Source of the DNA: Ascidia mentula
Lineage: Eukaryota; Chordata; Ascidiacea; Phlebobranchia; Ascidiidae
NCBI GenBank assembly: GCA_947561715.1
Contig: OX387203.1
Span: 6,758,001 to 6,822,000, forward strand
Direction of reading: 5' to 3'
DNA length: 64,000 nucleotides
How positions within the stretch are numbered: position 1 is the first letter of the stretch; the number at the start of each line of letters is the position of its first letter. Below the pieces are notes generated by a model. That model saw nothing but the letters and a program-made list of their open reading frames with translations, did not search any database and had not been told where the DNA came from. This document shows, piece after piece, positions 56,725 through 64,000 of the stretch. Both the position numbers and the translations under genes were made by a program.

Positions 56725-59083
56725 TTATGGCTGCTGGTGGTCATGTAAAATATGTACACACGGGTCTTGGCAAAAATGCTCGAACAAGTCAGCTATTTGG
56801 GCTTCCAAGACTGCATCGTTGTTTCCGTATATGTCAAATTTGAAGATGTGTTTCTTCTCCCCGGTGAAATCCAAAAGCTTCTGTTCATCGTATTCGTAAT
56901 TGTCGTGGTCGATTAACAGCAGGTACAGCTGTACATTGCAGAAAGTAGAGTTACACTGTGGTCGCTGTTTGTGTCTCAATTGTAATGTGTTTTAGCGACA
57001 GGCCGAATCTTGTTTACAATGTAGGCACTACGACGCGTCGGGAAGTGTTTTAAGCTTGGTATGTGAAAATGTAGTACGGAAATGCGGATTTTAGCATTTT
57101 CGCGTTTTCGATATACTTTGTGCACATATTTTGAACAAACACTTTTTTTTGCTCCAAAGCATTGAAATGAAGCATTGCGAATACTTCATTGCAAAAGTCT
57201 TGTCATATCTGGCATTAAACATAACATCTATTTTACCAGAATGCCTCGATCTCTTGCTTCTTGGGCGACCTCTTTTACGTCATCATCCCAGTCCCGGTCT
57301 GTTATAATAGAGATGCCTTTCGGTACTCTGTTGTCTCTCATTCCTGCCTCAGGGGTAAGTAGATTGTCCAGTGCGTATCGCATTGCTCTTGCAGCATTGG
57401 ACGGACCACCAAATGCGCCTTTAGAAATATAGTTTGTGTGATGTTAAGCTGCTGTTCTCAATTGCTTTTCAATTGTTACCTTATTCTTTTAAGAGATTTG
57501 CTTTTGTCTATACCCTCAATTATTAGAGACGTGAAAGGGTTTGTGTAAAAAGTTTGCACTATTGACACTTTTAAATTTGATAAGGAGGACACCCGGATTG
57601 TTAGTTGGTTTGGAAATAAATCTCCGTAAACTATATTTTTTTAACTGAAGCTTTTGCTCCAACCTATATGTTTGATTTAGAATGTAAGAATTTATTTACT
57701 GCTTCGTTTTGTTAAGGCGCGTCATAAATTTAACTCTTACTTTTGTCGACATTGTTGATTCTTTCCCGTCCCAGATGGTTTAGCAACGTGGCGTTGGTTC
57801 CGTAATCGTTAAACTTGATGACACTTGACTCGATAACATCTTCACCGAAGTACAGGGCCGACATCTTGACACTGTCTTCTGCTATTACTCCACTACAAAC
57901 ACAAATAGATGTTGTCAGTTACTGTGACATTCGTTAGATATACAGAAACAAAAGAGCCGTAATCATTGAGCTATTATGTATGTTAAGAGAACATAAACCA
58001 TCTTACTAAGCAAGGTCATCAGCCGTAGCAAATTTGAAAGAATTTTCCGCGTCTTCGCCGGAATAATGGTACATAAACACATCGTCAAACAACATGTAAG
58101 GTGGACAAGGACCTGAAAATATTTTAAACAAACTATTTCTTGATTTTCACATGATTTTGTCATTGTGCATTAATGAAAAGATAGTATTCTTACATTTACC
58201 CTGTAATTACTCGGGCCATTCTCCAGTAAATAATTTGTTATGATGCATGTATACACATGCGTACTTACGCGTACAACAAGGTTGTTCGTGGGCCCATGAT
58301 CCATTGCCACGGCAAACGTTATTGTCACGTGCTGGAGGCCACACTTCGTAATCTTTCCCTGTGCATTGATATTCACACACCGACCCTGCTTTGTTGTTGT
58401 TGTAGCATTCAATATTGCCATGGGGGAAGTTTTGTGGCACGGCTGGGCAGTCGTTAACTGCAGAAACATTCTTTTGATTGATATTGTTGTTTTGAAGCAT
58501 GCATAGATTATATTTACCTGGGCCGGTGTTCTGGTAATACGTTACACAAGATGGGGCACCGGAGTTGCACAAATTTCCGCCGCAGCAACAAGTGCAGACA
58601 GAGTTGATTTGATCAGAATTACATTGATTTGACTTTCCGGAACGTCCGTAGTTCTTTGTTCATGTGTCAAGGGAAACAACAAAATTAAAGGCTTTTGTTT
58701 TTGTTTACAGTTCGTACCTGCATAAAATTGCTTCTACACGCCCCTGCGTCTTTGCAGCCTTTCGTGATTGTCAAAGTAACGCCACGTCGCCTAACAGTGG
58801 TTTCGCAACTTCCCTGCAACAATTTTTAAACACCATTACTACACCCAAGCTTTTTTCGTTGAAATTGGCACCTGGTTAATTCTGCATTCCTCCAACTTTC
58901 CAGTCACGTCGCATTCTTCAAAGCTGCTTGCCCCATGACATTTCATGCATTTAAGTCCTTTTTCAATGCATAAAATTTAGTAAATGGCCTAATTGTGTGT
59001 TTTCATTATAACACATTACACATCCCACCTTTTCCCAATGTAAATACTCCAACCAGCACGCAAACAAATGCCAGTGTCTTCAT
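56725..59083 (-). CDS. LU-CCP-vWA secreted protein, array gene 3
   Basis: Nine coding exons: 59029-59083, 58872-58957, 58718-58813, 58518-58653, 58269-58457, 58007-58112, 57741-57892, 57237-57418 and 56725-56928; 401 residues. Signal peptide MKTLAFVCVLVGVFTLGKG. LU domain about 19-107 (LKCMKCHG, SCETTVRR, TKGCKD, CCGGNLCN). CCP about 108-170, differing from gene 2 at only a few residues. vWA-like about 171-401 with KFNDYGTNATLLNHL, AMRYALDNLLTPEAGM and SIITDRDWDDDV. The MIDAS-1 position reads YHYSGE. The tail is CQDPCVHILHDHQQP, slightly longer than in gene 2. All splice sites are GT-AG with the same phases as the other copies (1,0,0,1,1,2,1,0). Confidence 0.87.
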
Positions 59084-59171
59084 ATTGCAGTCCCTAGTGT
59101 CAGTGAAACAAGGTGTATCTTTTAGTTAAAACAAATTGTTAAACTCTCATTTTAAATACTCTCTGAATTTT

Positions 59172-59365
59172 TAACCTTCTTCTCTGCATTGTTACTGGAT
59201 GTTCATGCACCTAAGTTGTTGTGTTCAACAAATCCCTATCATTATTCCTGAAAAGACTTTTTAAGTGAAAGCTTGCCTTCGGGCGTTGACCGGTGTTACA
59301 GTGTGGCCATTCAAGTCACTGTAATAGTTCTGTATTTAAGTTTATGTGGTTCGACCGGTTTCGAC
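59172..59365 (-). promoter_or_regulatory. Duplicated upstream block of array gene 3
   Basis: Counterpart of 55808-56005, at a similar distance from the gene 3 ATG. Shares AACCTTCTTCTCTG, ACTTTTTAAGTGAAAGCTTG, CTTCGGGCGTTGACCGGT and GTTCGACCGGTTT-like sequence. Confidence 0.4.
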
Positions 59366-59478
59366 CACAACTATTCTACTTGCGTCTTTTTAAAAAATAA
59401 AAAATAGCTTTTCCTTTTCTAAATCTGCATTGAAACCAAGCAACTAAGTTCTTCTTATTTTGCTTTGAAGCATTGAAC

Positions 59479-59574
59479 CTGTGTAGATTTGATTCTGCAT
59501 GCTCCTGCGTCTTTGAATCCTTTTGCAATGGTCACGCTACTGCCATGTCCCCTAACAGTGGTTTTGCAAGATTT
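59479..59574 (-). pseudogene. Orphan LU-domain exon 3 relic
   Basis: Exactly 96 nt, like exon 3 of every array gene, with acceptor GGCAG and donor GTTCAA still present and an open frame. It encodes SCKTTVRGHG...AKGFKDAGAC, where the family has SCETTVRR...TKGCKD.. AC. One structural Cys is replaced by Phe. No neighbouring exons 1, 2 or 4 of a further copy were found, so it looks like the remnant of a deleted gene. Confidence 0.8.
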
Positions 59575-59767
59575 CTGCCTTCGACTTTCCTATACCTTCC
59601 ATCTTCTCTGCATTGGATAATACGTTTATTTGTATTGACATTTTTAGACATGTTATCATACCCAAACTTACAACGTTATTAATCACCACATGAAACAAAC
59701 ACTTTCCAGAAAATGCTCTTGATGGAATTTTCTGTGGGGCATAAACGAAGCGGTCAAAGGTCAAACG

Positions 59768-62700
59768 TTACTCGTGGTCATGCAAAACATGTTCACATGG
59801 GTTCTGACAGAAATGCTTGATCAAGTCGGCCATCTGGGCCGCAAAAACTGCATCGTTGTTTCCGTTTATGTCAAGTTTGAAAATGTGATCTTCTTCTCCC
59901 GTATAATCAAGGAGCTTCTGTTGGTCGTATTGGTAACTGTCACGATTGGTTAAGAACAGGAACAACTGCAAAGGCAGAAATTTATTTAGATCAAGGAATG
60001 TTCCGAAGACCTTTTTTCGAAATTATTTCAAAATTGGCCTAATTTTGGAAGCCAATAATCGGTGTAATCTGGACCGAAACCGAATATTTCAAGACGTCAT
60101 AAATTTGCACATTGGTTGAAAACCTGTCCTTTTGTCGACTTTCGCCAGAGTTTCATTTATGCAATCCCATACTTATGCATAAATCCTGGCAACAATTAAT
60201 GCACTTTTATTTGCCTGATCACGAATATTCGGAATCAGTCCAGCAAATATTGTTGTTCTTGTGTGAATTTTATGTCTTTTACCCACAAGAAAAATCTGCA
60301 AACATTGCCAAGCGTGGCCACGGTGAAGCGTGCTCGCGTTAAAAAACTATTGTTCAAAAATGTTGATTTTCAATGAATTCGTGTTCTGACCAAAAGTGGA
60401 TTTGTTCAGACGTCTAAAACTTTTATTTTAATCTTCTGGAACTAATTTAGGAAAAAAGATTTTATGTTTATTGCAAAGCTTTAAAATGAGGCGTTGCAAA
60501 TGCTATATCGCACAATTTGTGGTAACCGTGTGGTAATAAAAGGTATCATATGTTTTACCAGAATGCCTCGATCTCTTGCTTCTTGGGCGACCTCTTTTAC
60601 GTCATCATCCCAATCTCGGTCTGTGAATATTGAAAGGCCTTTAGGTACTCTGCTATCTCTCATTCCTGCCTCAGGGGTAAGAAGGTTGTCCAGTGCGTAG
60701 CGTACCGCTCTTGCAGCGTTGGATGGACCACGAAATGTGTCTTTAGAAATGTAGTGTATGTTATGTTAGATAGTCACAGTTTTTCAAACGTTTTTTGCGT
60801 TTTTGTCCTACTGTATAAATGTTTTGAATTCAAAGCTTGTATCACGTTGAAAGCATTTTTTTGTTTGTAGAAAAGATGAAACAATTTCTTTTGTGATTCA
60901 GAATTTACCCACTGGATCTATTCCGATTGAAAAAAGTTTAAAATCAATATTCCCAACACCCAGGCTTTCCAGATATGAAAATGGTTCAGCTGAGCTATTT
61001 CGTACTGATGTACACATGATATGTTTGCAGTTTCGACATAATATTGGCCAATCACTAATAACGTTTTTTTATTTTTAAATACTGTTTCATAGTTACATCA
61101 TTGTTTAAATCTGTCATAGATTTTCAAAACAAACAGTAAAGGCCATAGTACTTGCTGCACTATTTTGAACAGACGGACTGATGAACTACTCTTTAACATT
61201 GAGAATGACTGTAGTTACAATCGAAATGTTTAAAAATCAATTTATTTCCCAGTTACATGGGCTTTACTGTTTGTTTTGAAGATTTATAAAACCGTGAGTT
61301 ATGTTTCTAACGTCATAGATTTAACTTTTACTTTCGTTAATATTCTCTAATCTTTCCCGTCCCAGCTGGTTTAGCAGAGTGGCGTTGGTTCCGTACTCGT
61401 TAAACTTGACAACACTCGACTCAACAACATCTTCACCGAAGTACAGGGCCGAGATCTTCATGCTGTCTTCTTCTATTACACCACTGCAACCACCAACGAA
61501 TGATGACTGTTACCGTGGAAGGTATGCCAATATATGTTAGTTTTTAAATAACATTTGCAGTCTCGACTGTGGTTGTGAGATTATGTAGCAACCGAAAAAA
61601 CGAACAGAGACTTGGTTTTATGATTTCTATGCATTTCTTTATGATTTCTATTTATTTTTTATGGTTTCTACATCTTTTATGTGATTTAACACTGGTTCAG
61701 TTTTTCTGATCATAGAAATCCTGCTTAAATAAGTATGTTAAAAGCACAAACTTTTTTGGGATCTTACAAAGCAAGATCATTATCAGTAATCCAGTAATCA
61801 AATGATTTCTCCGCGTCTTCGCCGGAAAAATGATACAATAACACATCGTCATACAACATGTAAGGCGGACAAGGACCTAAAAATAGCACAGACACAAAGT
61901 TTTTCTTGTTTTTATCGAAAAAAGATAAAATTTGTTTTCAAAAATAATTAAACATGTGAATTCTCTGGTTACACATTAAAGAAATATATTTATTATAGGC
62001 CCAGCTCTATTTAATGTCATTAACACTTACGAGCACAGCAAGGTTGTTCATGCGCCCACGATCCATTGCCACGACAGACATTGTTGTCACGTGCTGGAGG
62101 CCACACTTCGTAATCTTTTCCTGTGCATTGATATTCACACACCGACCCTGCTTTGTTATCGTTGTAGCATTCAATATTGCCATGGGGGAAGTTTTGTGGC
62201 ACGGCTGGGCAATCGTTAACTGCAAAAATCTGCTGTGCCAGTCTGTTATAGTTGTAATATGTATAAACCTTTACCTGGACGCGTGTTCTGGTAATATGTG
62301 ACACAAGACGGCGTACCAGAGTTGCACAAATTTTCGTTGCAGCAACAAGTGCAGACAGAGGCAATTTGATCGGAATTGCACTGGTTTGACTTTCCCGCAC
62401 GTGCGTTGTTCTGGAGGATCAAAGCACTTAAAAACGCCCCTTTAGGATTTTAGAATACAAATTTTACCTGTAGTTGGTTGCTTTGACATGCTGTGGCGTC
62501 TTTGCATCCTTTGGAGATCACTAAACGGTCGTTATGCCGTCTCACAATTGTTTCACACGTTTTCTGTTATGAGACAGTTCAATGTGTTGAAAGCATGATT
62601 AGTAACTCAAGAATTTAGAAAAAAAATCGGTCTTAGGCCTACTATTGTCTGTTTAATGTTGGTTAGTTGCATGCCTTCCATAAGGTGCACACATCTATTA

Positions 62701-62992
62701 CACAAAGCTTGCATTAAAGTGATGTATTGTTTTTGTTACACAGAGCATCAATTTAAGAAATTTAGGAGCGCACTTGGTTTATTCGGCATTCTTCTATCCT
62801 TCCATTAACATCGCACTCCTCAAAGCTAGTTGCACCATAGCAAGTCATGCATTTCAACCCTAAAAAGATTCCATGAGGCTCCCAGATTACCGTTCGGTCT
62901 CTTTTTATGATCTTACCTGTAGCAACTGTGATTAAGCTCACCAAAATGCAGAAGTCAAAAAGATGCATCATCCTTACTTTCGCCGCGTGCAT
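59768..62992 (-). CDS. LU-CCP-vWA secreted protein, array gene 4
   Basis: Nine coding exons: 62917-62992, 62774-62859, 62468-62563, 62275-62410, 62031-62219, 61768-61876, 61332-61483, 60559-60740 and 59768-59965; 407 residues from the first ATG. Internal Met-Met codons (62971-62966) may be the true start, giving the signal peptide MMHLFDFCILVSLITVATG. LU domain about 26-113 (LKCMTCYG, TCETIVRR, SKGCKD, CCNENLCN). CCP about 115-177, nearly identical to genes 2 and 3. vWA-like about 178-407 with KFNEYGTNATLLNQL, AVRYALDNLLTPEAGM and SIFTDRDWDDDV. The MIDAS-1 position reads YHFSGE. Tail CQNPCEHVLHDHE. The introns are the longest of the complete copies. It differs from genes 2 and 3 mainly in the LU exons. 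Confidence 0.87.
61143..61210 (+). repeat. Partial copy of the 16040-16140 repeat tail
   Basis: CATAGTACTTGCTG.CACTATTTTGA...GACTGATGA matches the outer part of the element at 16040-16095. It lies in an intron of array gene 4. Confidence 0.5.
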
Positions 62993-63374
62993 CTTTATCT
63001 GACGTAACCGTTTGAACTTAGTTTACAAATTAAGCAAAGTTAGTGATGTTTAAACGTGCCCCCAAGGCTAGACTGACCAAAACTGACCGGGGCAGACCTT
63101 TTCTCATAGTGCAAAATCATAATTATACATGTAGAGATACGATATGAACAAGGCTGCAGAAATCCCCAAGCCTACATTGCATTGGTCTATAAGCCGCTAC
63201 CCTCTTCACGGGATTCAAATCAAATCAAATGCACATGTACTTAGAACACCCACTGAGTTTTGAATTTTATTGAGAGGTTAACAATCACACTCCTGACAAA
63301 ATCTATGTTACGAACATTAAATTAGGGTATTGGAAATTTTGGTGTTGATCATGTAAGGTTGACCAATTTTGTCT
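62993..63374. other. Spacer between array genes 4 and 5
   Basis: Short non-coding spacer, the promoter side of gene 4. It lacks the block duplicated upstream of genes 2 and 3. No other feature seen. Confidence 0.5.
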
Positions 63375-64000
63375 TTATGCCAAGCGATCGAGCATCACGT
63401 AATCGCACGGGTTGCTACAAAAATGCTTCATCCATCCGGCGAACTCCTCTGGAGTGATGGCACTTAGAGGATGATCATAAACAAACACCTGCTCTGGCGA
63501 GCCTGTGATTTCCAGCGTCTGATTTCTGTCCAACGTGTGACCCTCCACTTCCATTCCCCAAAAGTACATCTGAAAGGAATATATAAGAGCATAAATACCC
63601 GCCATTCTGTAGGTATGACGGCCAACATTCGCAGAAGTTTTTGATACGCGACAAAGCAATCCGCAAAGAATTTTACACTCATAAAAAGTTATTGCTGTTT
63701 TTCACTGAAAACTCAATGCCTTACTCATTTGCAAGATTGATAAAAACTATTTATTGCTTATTTAGGAACATATTCCCCGGGGTTTAAAAAAATTCAACAC
63801 GATCATCTGTGCAGATACATCAATAAATATTAACTATGTTGGCCATTTCACACATTCTTAATGTCGTATACTACCTTGACACCTTCCCTTCTTGCTTCCG
63901 CAGCTGCGGATACGACGTCGTCGTCAGAATCTCGGTCCGTTACGACGGTGATACTTTTTGGTACGTGGTAACCTCTCATTCCGCTTTCACGAACGAAAAA
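63375..64000 (-). CDS. LU-CCP-vWA family member, array gene 5 (3' end only)
   Basis: Two exons are visible: 63875-64000 (continuing beyond the window) and 63375-63569, joined in phase 0 as in the other copies. They encode the second half of the vWA-like domain (ESGMRGYHVPKSITVVTDRD, SDDDVVSAAAEARREGVK) and the family C-terminus, with DRNQTLEITGSPEQVFVYD and CSNPCDYVMLDRLA before TAA. The final exon resembles gene 1 (LEITGEEEHLFVFD) more than genes 2-4, and the TD pair is retained. The signal peptide, LU and CCP exons should lie to the right of the window; their presence is inferred only from the array. Confidence 0.8.

Larger units (their letters stand above)
59084..59767. other. Spacer between array genes 3 and 4, with orphan exon
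   Basis: Contains the duplicated upstream block (59172-59365) and an isolated LU exon (59479-59574). Nothing else coding was recognised. Confidence 0.6.

Noticed and set aside
58207..58572. Continuous frames running through sushi exons and introns (also 54843-55154 and 62020-62400)
   Set aside because: They read through the short intron between the LU and CCP exons. Comparison of the copies shows conserved GT-AG boundaries, so spliced models were used instead.

Overview
The window is animal genomic DNA: intron-dense, AT-rich, with short introns and mostly canonical GT-AG splice sites. The compact gene spacing, the gene set and the divergence from vertebrate families suggest a tunicate (ascidian, Ciona-like). 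That assignment is inference from style and homology; no species marker was identified. All exon models were assembled by eye from splice sites, reading frame and family similarity.

Layout, left to right. 181-18052 (+): the 3' two thirds of an axonemal outer-arm dynein heavy chain of the DNAH5/DNAH8 type, about 41 exons from just before AAA3 to the C-terminus. 19470-19962 (+): a two-exon gene for a 99-residue single-pass membrane protein. 22888-23886 (+): a four-exon CTR1/SLC31A1 copper transporter, followed at about 26330-27110 by a decayed copy of the same gene that still carries intron sequence. 24550-24739 (-): a possible orphan terminal exon. 28431-28760 (-): a small uncharacterised protein. 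30893-36112 (+): DEF8, extended by a long acidic NPF-rich tail. 37410-39262 (+): a PRELID3/slowmo lipid-transfer protein. 41716-45192 (+): a divergent alpha-tubulin. 46904-49503 (+): a prostaglandin reductase 1-like gene that lacks a recognisable penultimate exon.

The most unusual part is 50306-64000 (-). It is a head-to-tail array of four complete genes plus one cut by the window edge. Each complete gene has nine coding exons with identical phases and encodes a secreted protein of about 395-407 residues: signal peptide, a Ly6/uPAR (LU) three-finger domain, one sushi/CCP domain, and a von Willebrand A-like domain whose MIDAS metal site looks degenerate. An orphan LU exon, duplicated upstream regions and uneven exon conservation suggest an actively evolving family. 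The three domain types recall CD59, complement regulators and factor B, so a recognition or complement-related role is plausible but unproven.

Intergenic and intronic DNA holds two hAT-type MITEs with 8-bp target duplications, a three-copy SINE-like repeat, three CTGANGA...GAAA hammerhead-like cores, an inverted-repeat element, a perfect 30-bp inverted repeat and a miRNA-like hairpin. The neighbouring genes do not form a pathway; apart from the tandem array they look like ordinary unrelated neighbours.
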